Source: Sindora glabra (taxonomy: Eukaryota > Streptophyta > Magnoliopsida > Fabales > Fabaceae). Taken from it: DNA of 64,000 nucleotides. Location: positions 66,737,823 to 66,801,822 of the forward strand of contig CM035234.1 of assembly GCA_020226215.1 (NCBI GenBank). Reading direction: 5' to 3'. Shown one piece after another: positions 23,321 through 34,989 of this stretch. The position numbers and the translations under genes are program-made. The stretch's first letter is position 1. Every line of letters begins with the position of its first letter. Below the pieces are notes generated by a model. It was not told the DNA's origin and ran no database searches. It worked only from the letters and a program-made list of their open reading frames with translations.

Positions 23321-26200
23321 TCCTCCAAAAACACAGTAAACAGCTAAAACTCCTTTCTTCCTTCTTTTCCATATTCATGGTTTTGGCTTCTCAAAAAGGA
23401 AAATGCACACAAACACTTTCACAATTCAAAGTTTCATCTTCCATAGGCTTTACAATTCATAAAAAAATTATTCTAACTTCATCAATTTAGCCAAGTTCCA
23501 AATATATCATACCAATTCTACACATGCACCATTATGCCTCTAAAACTCAAGTGTGTACATCATGGTTTCTTGTTGTTTTTACACCAAACCAAAGCTATAG
23601 CTTAACATAACAACATCTAAAACACCATTAAACATATTCAAATCATCCTAAACTCCATGTTCAATCACCCTTGACCACACCAACCTTAAGTTTTCAAGAA
23701 ACTACAAAGAGTACATTAAAGAGCTCTTAGAGGAGAACATTTTTGCCTCTTGGTGCAACTTGAAAATCCTCACTTGGAGCTCCCCAAACTTAATCAAACT
23801 TGAGCTTTTCTTCAATCTAAGCACACCAATGGATAGAGCTTGATGAGAAGAGCAACTTTCCCTTCTACACCTTAGCTTGAATTTTTAGGTGAAAAAGTTA
23901 AGAGAAACTTTCTCTCTCTTCCTTCTCTCTCTCACACGTCTCAAGCTTTTTTCATGGAGGTTCTGCAGCTTTTTGGAGAAATGGAGAAGAAGGTAGAGTT
24001 TTCATGAAGCTTCTAGGGGCATTTTGGTCCTTTTTAAAATTTCCAAGGGTATTTTAATCTTTTTTCACCAATTAGTAAGGCTATTCTTGCCATTATTTTT
24101 CTAATAATGACACTTGTCATATGTCTATTGGCCACACTAAATAAAATCACATATTGCCTCCTAAAAATCTTGGTTATTCATATTAGATCCCAAATTCTTA
24201 ATTATTTTCACTTTAACCACACCCGATTCTGCACTTTTGCAATTTAGTCCATAGGGTTTCTGTCTGTTTAAAATTCCTTACACTATTAGACTTAGACAAC
24301 TTCCCCTTTTAGGGTTTTCCAATCTCCTCTGATCATTTATACTGCTTATGATAATAAATTCTTTTCCCTACTATCCTTTTCCTTCAAAATTTCGTTTACC
24401 TTACACTTAATTCCCTTCAACTTAAAATTCACCCACCAAGCTAATTCAAACGTGCTCTTTGCTTCTACGACCTTAGAATTTAGAGATTTAAATAATAGAA
24501 TTGAAAATTTAGGACATTACAAAAACAACATCAAAACTAATTCTTCCAAATACAAGTCTAATTCTGACTTTACACATACATATGCAAAATTTTGATGCAT
24601 AAATTAAGCAAACTACACTTCTAATCTCCTATTTTCTCTATAGAGCTCAATTCTATCGAAGTAGTTAAATCACCTAATTGGTCATTCCCTTTAAGTTTAT
24701 ATTGATATTCCTTACCAAATCGTAGCAAAAGATTTGCACCTTTTATATTTCACATGGAGTTTTATCTCCATACATGAAAGAGAAAAAATATTTCAACAAC
24801 ATCATTTTATATCTAGGATCCAAAATTATGCTTACTACCATCACTACATTAATCTTACCCTACTACTTATTAAACTTGTCAATCATATTTGAAGCCATGT
24901 ATCTAATGATATCATTAGAATTTGGAAGTCACTCTTTCAATGACAACCTAATTTCAATAACCTTTGAAAAATAGACATTCATAATAGGATACATAGTATT
25001 GGATAATAATTTAGTCACATTGTAATATAATTCCAACTTTTCATATATGTCTTTTGCCATATTTCAATCATCATCAGATGGTGTATTTTTGAAGTGTGGA
25101 TCATGAAGTTTCTTGTGATCAAAGACTTCTTGATATGGAATAGCCACAAAAAGTATAAGGAACATTAAGTTAAAAGTAAGTTTCATTAAATTTCTCCTCC
25201 CTCTGGTGTTGCTGACAATAAGGAACACTAGACCTAATATTTTCAATAGCTTTAGATATTATTGAAAAACCATCTTTCACAATCAAGTTTCGTATATAAG
25301 CATAACATCGCATATGAAACAATAACCCACTTAAAATAAATCAAGATGGAGGAATCTTTGTAGAATTAATTGAACTATTGCATCAATAGTGCTACAATTA
25401 TCAATAATGATAGTAAACAATTTTCTATTCAAATTCCAATTTGAAAAATATTTTACTAAAGCATCGTAAAGAACATTAGCAATATGTAAGGAAGGTACAT
25501 AAATGAACTTAATAATGTAACATAATTAACAAATTATTAATAGAGAAAGTCATATATATAATAAAAGTTATCTATTACTATTGTTTGATGGTTACCTTAC
25601 AATCTAACTTTGCAAGCACCAAGAATAACCAATAAAATTTGTAGTTATTGTCGTGCAGCCTTTGTTTTGATTATTTGAATTCCACATGTTAGTAGTGATT
25701 GCAATTTGGCTATAAAGCTTTTCTAGAATGGTCATTGTCTTTGTTTTCTCATTTTCATAAATCTTTAAAAAGTCATTCTTGATTTTATTATAAGAAACTA
25801 ATATGAACAATGGTTGAAGACAAGAGACAAATCTTCTAAAACTAATGTACTCAAGCTTAAAAGTGGATAGTCTGCAAGATAATTATTGTGGCAAGTTCTT
25901 TTCTAATAATTTCTTGATTGAATGAATAATTTGCAACCATAACTAATTTACCTAAAATTCTATTAGAACTTGATTTAGGTATAGTTCTAATTGTTAATTG
26001 TTTTGGACCTTTGACTTTCCAAAATGGACATCTTTAAATATGATCATGTAGATATGTTGTACCCACATTTGTATCACCTTTAAGCTTTTTTCTTCCATAA
26101 TCTTTGCAAACTACTTTCCATTGCCCATCTATATTTTATGAAAATGATCCTATGCTCTTAATTTCAATCCTTGTTTATATAGACTAGTAGATCTTTCTAG

Positions 26201-27329
26201 TTTTTCCTAATTTTCCACATTGTTTGCATCAATGAGTTTAGATTCATATGACTATGACTCTCCCACTTCATAATTAATAGGATATACTTTTAGTGGAGAT
26301 ATTTCTAACTGAACTTTATTACTTCTAATAAGAGTCGAAGGTTGGTCCTTTGATGAAATTCTAATAAAATCATTTTAAAATGAAACTATAATTAAAATTT
26401 ACAATTTTAAAAAAAGAATGACAAAATTAAAATTGTAAATAACTTTTTAAAATTAATGAGATAAGATAAGACTAATGATTAGCACCAAGTTAGACTACAT
26501 ATAGTATATCATAAAATTAATGAGAAGAGATAACATTTGCATAAGAGTTAAAAGTAACACTTCAATACTTGCCACTTATAACATGCTTTCTAAACATGAT
26601 TACACATACAAAGAATATTTAGGCAAATTTTCTCATAAATAGAATCTAATTATAGATAATTATGACAACCAATGAAGTAAACTTGTTGGTTTGATAGTAC
26701 TTATACACCAAGTAGATTTATCTACCAAAACAAAACTAGAGTATATTTAAGTATTCCATAGAAGCTTATCATGCTTTTTATGAAAAATATAAATACAATA
26801 ACAAGAAAAATAGTATCGAGGCTTAAAAAAGATCAAAGTATTTTACTTTCTCATACCATAACTCAAAGTCATACCATAACTTTATCTCAATTATTATGTT
26901 TGATAGAGAAGAAGCCAAGAGAAGGTATTTCACTTTTTCACACCACAAATCAATGTCTCAATTATTTTAAGTTGAACATAAGAGTACCAAAACAACAAAA
27001 ACTCTTATTTCTTGCCATACATGAACACATACCTACTCAATGGTGATGTGATGTGCAACAGTAGCATGATTTAGAGGCAATGGCACGAAGTGGTGGTAGT
27101 GGTGAATGACAACTACTCCTAGTTGGATCTTTATGTTTTTTGCCTCTTAACTTAAGAGTAAGCAGTGGAGCTAAGTTTAGCAACTTGCAGATTAAGAACT
27201 TTCTTAGTAGGGTTAATTTATTGTATTTGTTTTTTACTTGTGAAATTATTAAAATAGGTTTACAATGATATATATTTTTAGGTATAATATAAAAAGGTTA
27301 AAAATTAATTTCAATATTTTGGCACATTC
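26201..27329. other. No recognisable gene
   Basis: The first ~150 bp may be the 5' part of the hAT relic. The plus-strand frame 26771-27046 (91 codons) has no known domain and lies in low-complexity text. Confidence 0.4.
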
Positions 27330-27629
27330 AAGACAATAACAACAATAACAATATAGTCTTATCTCACTAAGTAAGGTCAGCTACATGGATCATATGACAC
27401 CATTGGATTCTATCAATAACTAGATTTTCATTAATGTTATTCACCAAAAGATTCGTTTTTATAAATTCTTCCAATATCCTTTTCGGCCTCCCTTTACTGC
27501 TTTTCATAAAGCTAAAAACCATGTGGTCAATTCTTCTCATTGGTGATTTTAATGGCCTTCTTTGCACATGACTAAACCATCTTAACTGATTTTCTATCAT
27601 CTTTTCTTCAATAGGTGCCACACCAATAT

Positions 27630-30600
27630 TGTCACAATCGAAAACTAGGGGTCGTGACCGGTGCATGACCTTAGGGCAAAATATGACCTTATGGCCATGC
27701 TAGCCTAAAACATAAAGAAAACAACCTGTAACCTGTTTCAAACTCAAGTGGGTACATGCCCAACACACAAACAATAACTTTTCACATACACATAGTCCCA
27801 CATGGACTTTCACATTTTTTTTTCAACATCCACTTGTTAAATCATATATATTAACATATAATTATTTCATTTAGTAACCAGACAATCCTTTCCTCAATAA
27901 TAACAAAATGCATACATATACGTCTACAGAAGCATGCCCTGCCTATGGGTTTAATGGAGCATATCTAAGAGTATTTAAAATTTACAACTATAAAAAATAC
28001 ACAAAATTTCTATATCAAGCCCATACAAACAAAGTGTGGCACACCATAAGAGAATGTTCCTCTCTCTCTAAGGAGCGACAGACGACAGACTTGGAGCCAA
28101 ATCTCTATTTGAAAAATATTACAACAAAAAGAGTGAGTTGTTAACTCAGTGAATAGATAATGTAAATTTCCAACGGGAATGGGACAAGCCATGGCACGAG
28201 TTTTTTTCCTAGAAATAGTTAGACAACCTTTCAATACTGATAGATATAACAAAGGTTATGCAATCATATTTGTTAAAACAATACTTGAAATGTTCATTAA
28301 AAGTAGAATATGAAAACATAAGTTTCAAGTCAAGAAATAGGTAGTAAGTTTTATAATCAAATGAAATTATCATAAACATTACATGGTAAAAATTTCAGTA
28401 TAATATAATCACGATGAATAAATAAACACAATCAAAGTTAATAAGTTTTAAAATACATAAACCATCAAATCACATTTTGAGGTGGGAGATTTCCAGTTAT
28501 AATTAACATGAGCATTTCACTCATGAATTAACAATTTCAAAGAGCTCTCAGCTCTAAGGCAACCTATTAGGCTATTATAAACCAATCCACATGTGTTGGC
28601 CGACACACGGGGTTAACAACTTCTCTGCTAACTAGGGTTCGAACTAAGGTGCACCAAGGCTAACATCATCACTATCGTTAGCTACAATTTCTAACTAGTC
28701 TTCTCCCAAAACAAATTTATGAAATAACAAAACACCAAGCATATATATAAATACAGTTATATGAGAAATTATTGAAAATCAATAGTTTCATACATCAATA
28801 GTTTAAAACAATCTCAAACCATACTCCTTTCAACTATATGTAGTTCACCAAGGCTTTCAATCATGGTATTTAACATCTCCAACATTATATCATTCCAAAC
28901 TCATCAAAAATCAAATTTTACAAGCATATGCAAAACTTCAACATATTATCACTTTATCCACAATAATATTTCAAAGAACATTATACAATAAGATTCCAAG
29001 AGTATACCATTTCAAACTAAGCCACATAAATCAATTTTCTCATCATAAAGTCATTTTAGCATCATTCTTATTTACTATGATTCAAGAAAATCTTAATGTG
29101 TTTGTCCCAAGAGTGCTTAGAGTGCTGAAAATTGTGCATCATACATGCACAGCGGAATAAAATTTTTGCACGATTTCCACCAAGGATCCATGCGAATTTA
29201 GAACGCCATAGATTAAGGATTAGGGTTTATACCTTTCGGCAAAAAATCTTCTGACCGCTACAGCAAGTCCGATCTGCTTCCAAATCATGAACCGAAATGG
29301 AAACCAGTAAATCAGATCACCAGTACAACGTTTATGTGGCTGCACCTCTGTGGTATCCACACGAACCCGTGAATCACCGATGAATGTACGCTACACACAT
29401 CGGTTGGAATTGATCTCCTTACACCTCGTAGTGCTAGCTACACCTCTTCAGGGATTTTGGTCAAGGAGAGGTGCTGGGGTTTTCTATGCTTTTGCTTGGG
29501 GTGCGTGAATAATAAGAATAATCCTATTATTACCCAATAAACCTATTTAAATAGGTGCATAGAAAAACCTAACCTATTTGGGCTTTATTCTATGTATAAT
29601 TATAAGCTTGTTATTGGGCCTTATAATTATAACGTGAATTCCCAAATATTAAGCCCAAACAATTTGGTCCATTAATTCGAAATTCACTAGGCTCTAAGTG
29701 TGCGACCCTACAGGCTCTCATTACATTGGCAATGACCATTAATCATATTAATGATCATAAACAATGATTGGTGTCTAGCAACACATCATTGTTACCTAAG
29801 TAATGAGAAAGTCGGTGATTTGACTAAACTTTTACTCGTGATCATCACTTATGTCCTTTTGTCCTATACATCTAGATTGAGCATGAGACATGGACTATGT
29901 CATTCCCATATAGCCCAATCTTAAGATTTCTTAACTCCTAAGTAAGCTAACTGAAACAAATGTAATCGACATCTCATATCAATTCATCTGAGCATGGCCA
30001 TGCATTTTCTTAGCTTTACTTAATCAAGGGGCCCATAGATGTTACTCCTGTTATATAGGAGGGACAAATCCCATCTTGATCACACAAACCCCTCCGCATG
30101 ATATGTGACATATCCAATATCTACCCTTGCATTCACTTAACCATTAGTGACATAGAATAGTATCAAAATATGAAACTCACATGTAGGGAACCTTGGTGAT
30201 CTCAGATCAAAGGGGCATATTAATAATGATCACTAAGAATCACTTATGACACTCATATAACGATCCATGTAGTGTTCTTAATATAGGTCGGTCCAGTATA
30301 CAAGTTCTCTAACTTGTACTCATGTGTAAACTTAATATCCCATATAAGTCTTCACACATGCTAGTCTTAACATATCAAAGTAACCTAATCCACAATGATA
30401 TATGACTAGGGACATTTAAGAATACAATTATTCTAAAGTTATTATTATAATTGAATATATTACGCAGACAATATATATAAATATAATAATTGGAATTGCC
30501 ATTAAAATAACATGATTCAAAATTACAATCACCAATATGATTGGTTTTAGGGCATATACACAAACATAGAGCTCTACACATATATAGAATTAAAATGCAT

Positions 30601-31588
30601 AGAAAGTAATGACAATTAATAATTTAATTAAAATTAATATTCAAAATATAGAGAAGTTGGAAATTATATAAAAATGTAGAAATACACATTATCTACTTAC
30701 AAAATGGCCAAAATGCTCAAGTTGATTTCTTCCCACTTCTTGAACCACCAATTCCACTAAGAAGTGTTCCTTGACCTTGAGCAAGCAATCAAACAACAAA
30801 TCAAACACAAATCAACACCCAATTCATCATCAAGCTTCCTATTTCAAAAAGCCCCAAATTCCATACTATATGCATAACCCTAAAACAATCTAATCTTTAT
30901 TATCTACTAACTAATTTAAGCTATTCTAACTCCTAATTAAGAGAATGAAGCTCGGGAATTACCTTATTAAGCAAAATAAAAGAAAATTTTGAAGCTTCTA
31001 CCCAAAACTCCAAAACTCATAATCAATAGTGGAAATCATGAAATAGCTATTATAGCAGCAAGAAACATGAAGAAAATAGAAGAAAACGTGTGGAAATGTG
31101 AAGAAATGGGAGCTATCTCATGTATTTGGAAATGGAAGAGGGAGAAGAAGAAGAGAGGAGCTGCTGCGTTCTGTCCTGTTTTTTAGTTCTGTTCGCTGCT
31201 GCTATTGCTAGGTCTATTTTAGGGTTTTTGTTCGGGTTGGTCTGTTGGGCATGGATTCAAGGTTTCAGTACACTGGGTCACAGGTTCAACACCTTATTTA
31301 AATTTCTTCCGTTTAAGTAAATGGAGAGTTTTTATGTCTAAATAATACATATTTCATATAGCCCTCCAAGGAAGACACTTAGAAAATTTTTTGGAATTCT
31401 AACAGCCTCAGCTTTGTTTGTGAAATTAAACTAAACAAGAGTATAAATTAAATTAAATCCTTTCAACAAGTTGAAAAAGGCATAGTTTAAGGCCATTTAA
31501 GGTAATCCCAAGTTTATATTAAAACTATCTAGCCATATTATTATGCTATAACGATTTTATATTACCTATTAATGACAACGTCGTTACA
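27630..31588. mobile_element. LTR-type element interval in the LINE relic (contains a second LTR)
   Basis: It begins TGTCACAATCG and ends CGTCGTTACA, flanked by a perfect AATAT duplication (27625-27629 and 31589-31593). Excluding the nested ~1.41 kb LTR and its TSD, about 2.54 kb remains with no gag or pol domain, close in size to the solo-LTR-like element at 21882. It is best read as a solo LTR of a Ty3/gypsy-like element. Frames at 28010-28252, 30989-31186 and 31120-31320 show no known domain and are ignored. Confidence 0.7.
29146..30554. mobile_element. Nested solo LTR, about 1.41 kb
   Basis: The segment starts TGCACAGCGGAATAAAA and ends TTGGTTTTAGGGCA; the ends are TG...CA. The 5-bp sequence ATACA precedes it (29141-29145) and recurs one base after the end (30556-30560), a slightly imperfect TSD. 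The interior ('ggtgctggggttttctatgc', 'gagcatggccatgcatttt') resembles LTRs of a widespread plant Ty1/copia group as I remember them, but the lineage is an inference. No coding domain. Confidence 0.65.
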
Positions 31589-31790
31589 AATATGTTCTTA
31601 TATGCATTCATTTCATATTTTATCCTTTATTGTGTGATCACACATCCATCTTAACATTCTCATTTCTGTTATCCCCATTTTTTCTCTTGTCGTCCTTTCA
31701 GAGCCTAAACATTTACTACCATAAAACATAGCTAGTTGTATGATAGTCTGATAAAATGGGCATTACTAGACAATGCAACATAATATTGCT

Positions 31791-31949
31791 CTATTCTTAA
31801 AAATTGCTTTGAGTCAAAACTTGTCTTGCACCTTGTCTTAGAAGGCAAAAATTCATACCAATTTTACGCCCTATAAGGAAAACTCCATGAGGCAAGTTTT
31901 GAATTCAAATTTTTTGCCATCCTTAAGCTAGAGAAGTAAAATAAAGGGA
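31791..31949. other. Short unassigned spacer
   Basis: May be further LINE sequence; no alignment was apparent to me. Confidence 0.3.
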
Positions 31950-32225
31950 AAAAAAGAAAAAATAAGGGGGGGAGAGAGAACATAAATGTCATATCACACT
32001 TTGACTTCTAATCAATACCAATCATCTCTTGCCTAAATTAGTTAATCTAAATTTTTTTATGGCTAATGGTTGTATGTTAAAATGACTGTATAAATTATTA
32101 CAAAAAATATATTTTCAAATAATTTTAATATTATCTTGTGTCTATTTTTTTAATTGCATTTTTTGGCCTTTTTTCCAAAAGAGGTATGGTAGATGGGGCT
32201 TAGTTATATGTATTTTAACTATAAA
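31950..32225. repeat. Dispersed repeat, copy 1 (partner at 63745-64000)
   Basis: Shared blocks in order: 'ggagagaga.a', 'gt.atatc.cactttgactt', 'tcat..cttgc', 'taaaatg..t.taaattatta', 'ttttaat.at.ttaatatta.tttgtg', 'ttaaattgcattttttgg.cttttttt.caaaagaggtatggta'. The second copy runs off the window. Nature unknown. Confidence 0.7.
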
Positions 32226-33099
32226 TAATTGCTTCCTATCAATAAAGTTAGTTGTAAAAAAATAAACATTCTTCTATCAAAAATTTTGTTGGGACCCTCA
32301 CAAAAAAAAGCATCTAGCAACAAAAAACAAAGAGCAACACAATAAAAAAAATCAAGATTGTAGAATAATGCATATGAACATTTTCAACTATAATTCTGCA
32401 ACTTTATAATTACTATCTCTACATCTTTACAAATCTATAATAGCGTATTTAGTATGATGAAATGGAAAAAGTTTATTTAGTAAGTAATATGTAAGGGGAG
32501 CATCCATTCCCTAGGAAATAACTATTTCAACAACTAATGAAATCTCTATTTCAACATTATTTTTCTTATACTAAAAACTTGTGACCAATGCAAATATAGT
32601 TAAAGGTGCTAAATTTTAATTTACCCTTCTTATTTTGATGGTTTTCCAAGAAAAGTTGAATCCCTTTCCTTAAACCCCAATTTAATATTTATTATTATTG
32701 TGAGAATTTTTTCTTTCTAGGAGAAATTTTTATATGTTCAAACTATATTCTATCATTAGTCATGTTTTACGAAATACAATTATTAACTTCTATAATTTTC
32801 AATAACTTGAAAACTAAAAAAAAATTAAAACTTTAATGCTTGTGGGCGCGACAAACTAGCAATTGAATATTAAAATCTATAATACTCATTTATTTATCGA
32901 AGATAAATAAAAACATTTATTATGATTGAAGTTTACAGGAATTTCTCCAACTTGAATTCGTTCTATGCATCCTTTTTTGCATTCTATTGAATTACCAAAT
33001 AAGTTTCTCAACAAACGATCAACAAGAGAGAGAGACAGTTCCTCTTTATTACCTACATATTTTATGGCCATTGTCACAAGCTGGTAGTTGTAACAGTTC
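32226..33099. other. No recognisable gene
   Basis: AT-rich upstream DNA of the glycosyltransferase. The minus-strand frame 32886-33101 has no known domain. Confidence 0.4.
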
Positions 33100-33830
33100 A
33101 ATAGGCAAACATGCTTGGATTAAGACGAGACTTGGTGGAAAAATCCAACATGTTATCAGGGTCCTGTGGCTGAAATTTGAGAGCAATCCGGCTTGCGTAC
33201 GATTTTTCCAATTTTCCCAAGTTTGGGGGTATTTTGATCATTTCAAAAGGTTCGTGAATCTGGCGGGGTTCAATGAGACCATATTTGGAATCCTCGCATT
33301 TTTATCTTCGTGTCGGCTGGTTTTCGTGACGAATGGACACCCGGAGCATTGCGAAAAGGGCTTATGACAACGCGAAAAAAGTATGTCATCTTCCCACGGG
33401 AGGGCTTTTGTTCAAAATGCTCTTTAAAGGGGTGGAGTGCTTTACGGGCCTGCGGGGCACCGGGACACTGAGCTAGGGACGGAGTGTGTTGGCTTATGGC
33501 CATCCCTTTGCACACTCAAAGCTATGTAATGAGGCATAAACTAAGCGAACGGAGTGTCCCTCTCCCTATTCATTTGTCCTTTCCGGTCCGTAGTGCACGG
33601 AGGCTTCCTGTGTGGAAGGATCCTGCGGTCCGGCATGTGTGGGCGCTTCGGCGACATACGATATTCGTGTGCGGACATGATCCGCTATCTTTACCTAAGC
33701 GTGCCAAACGAGGGTTTAATGTTGGAAGGCTGGCATGTTGGCCAAGAGTGGCAAGCATGCGCCGCACGGTTTCGGCTGGAGAGCCGCCGGCCAGTGACAC
33801 CATCCTACCACACTATTAAATCTGCCTTTC
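33100..33830. other. GC-rich island of unknown origin upstream of the gene
   Basis: The base composition rises sharply from the surrounding ~30% GC, and long overlapping frames open on both strands (33484-33819 plus, 33554-33982 plus, 33270-33515 minus), which is what GC-rich non-coding DNA does by chance. No domain was recognised in any frame. The text resembles LTR or untranslated retroelement DNA, but no TSD or inverted ends were found. It lies 155 bp or more upstream of the start codon, so it may supply or disrupt promoter sequence. Confidence 0.45.
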
Positions 33831-33836
33831 TAGTTC

Positions 33837-33848
33837 TCCTATTTAAAC
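33837..33848 (+). promoter_or_regulatory. Candidate TATA box of the glycosyltransferase
   Basis: 'tcctatttaaac' lies about 140 bp before the ATG at 33985 and is followed by C/T-rich text compatible with a transcription start and 5' UTR. A weaker 'actattaaatc' lies at 33811-33821. Positional inference only. Confidence 0.4.
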
Positions 33849-33865
33849 AAATCTCTGCCATAATA

Positions 33866-33896
33866 TTATATATATATATATACACACATATATATT
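33866..33896. repeat. (TA)n/(CA)n microsatellite in the presumed 5' UTR or promoter
   Basis: TA repeats interrupted by 'cacaca', between the candidate TATA box and the start codon. Confidence 0.9.
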
Positions 33897-33984
33897 ATAG
33901 CTGTCAGCTCTCTTCTTCCCTTTCTTTTTCTTGTAGTGTTTATCCAGAATCCCAGAAAGATACAATAAAATACACAAAATAGCC

Positions 33985-34134
33985 ATGGATAATGCGAAAC
34001 AACCTCTCAAAAATTTGGCAATCCTTGCGTTGTTGTTGTTGGTTGGAATTGTTTGCCTCTACTACTGGTCTTCTTTGTCCAATCCATTAATTTCAGTCCA
34101 GAATGAATCGCTCTACAACAAGTTCACAAATTCA
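33985..34134 (+). CDS. Exon 1: start codon and membrane anchor
   Basis: Fifty codons. The ATG has a favourable context (tagccATGGat). Residues about 11-28 are a hydrophobic run (LAILALLLLVGIVCLYYW) after a short basic N-terminus, a typical Golgi type II signal anchor. The exon ends at a Ser codon followed by the donor GTAAGC. Intron 1 (34135-34617, 483 bp) holds a hAT MITE and ends TTGCAG. Confidence 0.85.
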
Positions 34135-34213
34135 GTAAGCTCAAAAATATTAAACTGTACATTATATTAATTATCAGTATTTAATCCAAGTTTTTTAACC
34201 GCATGCCTATAAC

Positions 34214-34370
34214 CTAGGATTTAAAAAATGGTCCATGACTACAATATTGCCTGTAATATTGTATTTTCGGGATAGACCGCATCCGCAATTTTAGATAGTT
34301 ATGGTCGTATTTTTTTGCATTCATCCGCATTACGATGCGACTGCGACCACAACTGCAATTTAAATCCCTG
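34214..34370 (+). mobile_element. hAT-type MITE, copy 2, in intron 1
   Basis: A 157-bp element starting CTAGGATTTAAA and ending TTTAAATCCCTG, so its terminal inverted repeats are C(T)AGG(G)ATTTAAA. It is flanked by an 8-bp duplication with one mismatch (CCTATAAC 34206-34213, CATATAAC 34371-34378). An 8-bp TSD and these ends fit the hAT superfamily. No coding capacity. Confidence 0.85.
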
Positions 34371-34617
34371 CATATAACATTGTTGTTGCGCGCTGCCCTC
34401 GAACTGTAATTTTTTGTAATTTTCCACATATCAATTACAATTTTTTTTAATTTGTTCACAATTGTATTATTCACAACCGCGGCCAGTTTAAAATAATGTT
34501 TCAATCTTTTTTTTTCTCTATAGTTTTCAGTATTTAATATTTGTTATTTTTCAATATTTAACTCTCTCTTTTTTGGTAATAAGATTTATGTCTCATTGAT
34601 TGAAAATATGATTGCAG

Positions 34618-34985
34618 TCGCAGATGACCATAGATAAACCTGAAGACAAGCTTGAAGCTGCTTTAGCAAAGGCCTCAATGGGAAACAAAACTGTGATAAT
34701 TACGATCATAAACAAAGCTTATGCAGACGAGGATTCCGAGAATGATGTGACTATGTTTGATCTCTTCCTTAAAAGCTTTATGGTCAAGTTCTGGTAGTTG
34801 CCGTAGATCGGACAGCCTACGATCGGTGTCGTTTTCTGCGCTTGAACTGTTCCAGATTTGATACGGACGGTGCTGATTTCAAAAGTGAGAAAATCTACAT
34901 GTCTGATGATTTCATCAAGATGATGTGGAAGAGGACTTTTTTTCTGTTACGAGTTCTCAAGCTTGGATATAGCTTCATTTTCACG
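34618..34985 (+). CDS. Exon 2: N-terminal half of transferase domain, frameshifted
   Basis: The acceptor ATTGCAG precedes the Ser-Gln-Met start of the exon. The first frame runs through LEAALAKASMGNKTVIITIINKAYADED and FDLFLKSFM, then hits TAG at 34795. From 34782 the frame two bases over continues with QVLVVAVDRTAYDRC, FKSEKIYMSDDFIKMMW and a hydrophobic 'YSFIFT' end, reaching the donor at 34986. The exon ends in phase with exon 3 only in the second frame. The last seven bases belong to a target duplication created by a MITE. Confidence 0.85.
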
Positions 34986-34989
34986 GTAT

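Larger units (their letters stand above)
21882..24521. mobile_element. Solo-LTR-like element, 2.64 kb, inserted in the hAT relic
   Basis: The element begins TGTAACTCCC and ends GGACATTACA, so its ends are inverted (TGTAA/TTACA). It is flanked by a perfect 5-bp duplication AAAAC (21877-21881 and 24522-24526). Read on the minus strand it starts TGTAATGTCCTAAATTT, a form I associate with plant Ty3/gypsy LTRs. There is no gag or pol frame, so it is a solo LTR or a non-coding LTR-derived element. It holds two internal repeat clusters, listed separately. The 99-codon frame 22957-23256 is a product of those repeats. Confidence 0.75.
21640..26200 (-). pseudogene. hAT transposase relic (BED finger, RICESLEEPER-type), split by an LTR insertion
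   Basis: Minus-strand fragments appear in the order expected for a plant hAT transposase. A BED-finger-like segment lies at about 26041-26160. The catalytic-core region with 'ITTNMWNSNNQNKG' is near 25640-25720, and the 'TIIIDNCSTIDAIV' segment near 25380-25420. A 'LDPRYKMMLLKYFF' segment is near 24770-24830. The hATC dimerisation region is near 21700-21870, where 'WKSNRINYP' is followed after a frame change by 'ASKSAFSTSG'. Positions 21882-24521 are a later LTR-type insertion; the frame continues in phase across it when one TSD copy is removed. Many stops and frameshifts make it inactive. The terminal inverted repeats were not located. Confidence 0.85.
27330..31790 (-). pseudogene. L1-type LINE, 3' end of reverse-transcriptase ORF, split by LTR insertions
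   Basis: On the minus strand, about 31590-31790 encodes the 'MFYGSKC...TEMRMLRWM' segment found at the C-terminal end of plant LINE polyproteins. Positions 27367-27629 encode the directly following 'GVAPIEEKM..NQLRWFSHVQRRP' to 'WCHMIHVADLT' tail. The 3' end at about 27333-27365 is the plant LINE pattern of a 'gataag' stretch followed by TTG/TTA triplets. Positions 27630-31588 are a later insertion; in the join the frame continues in phase with one internal stop on the far side. The 99-codon frame starting at 27666 begins inside the inserted element, so its first dozen residues are not LINE. Inactive, 5'-truncated. Confidence 0.85.

Noticed and set aside
24774..24974. 66-codon plus-strand frame
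   Set aside because: Antisense to the LDPRYKM segment of the hAT transposase relic.
31120..31320. 66-codon frame with a hydrophobic stretch, possible small membrane protein
   Set aside because: Lies inside the LTR-type interval, overlaps another frame and has no recognised family.
27625..31593. Mutator-like element with 9-bp TSD (ttgtcacaa / tcgttacaa)
   Set aside because: The 9-bp match is imperfect, whereas TGTCAC...GTTACA ends with a perfect AATAT 5-bp TSD fit an LTR element and restore the LINE frame.
33100..33830. LTR with TGTGG...CCACA ends
   Set aside because: Candidate ends exist near 33168 and 33812, but the flanks ggtcc and ctatt do not match.
33270..33982. Overlapping frames of 77-142 codons on both strands as candidate genes
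   Set aside because: Mutually overlapping, no recognised domain, no homologous pattern; expected by chance in GC-rich DNA.
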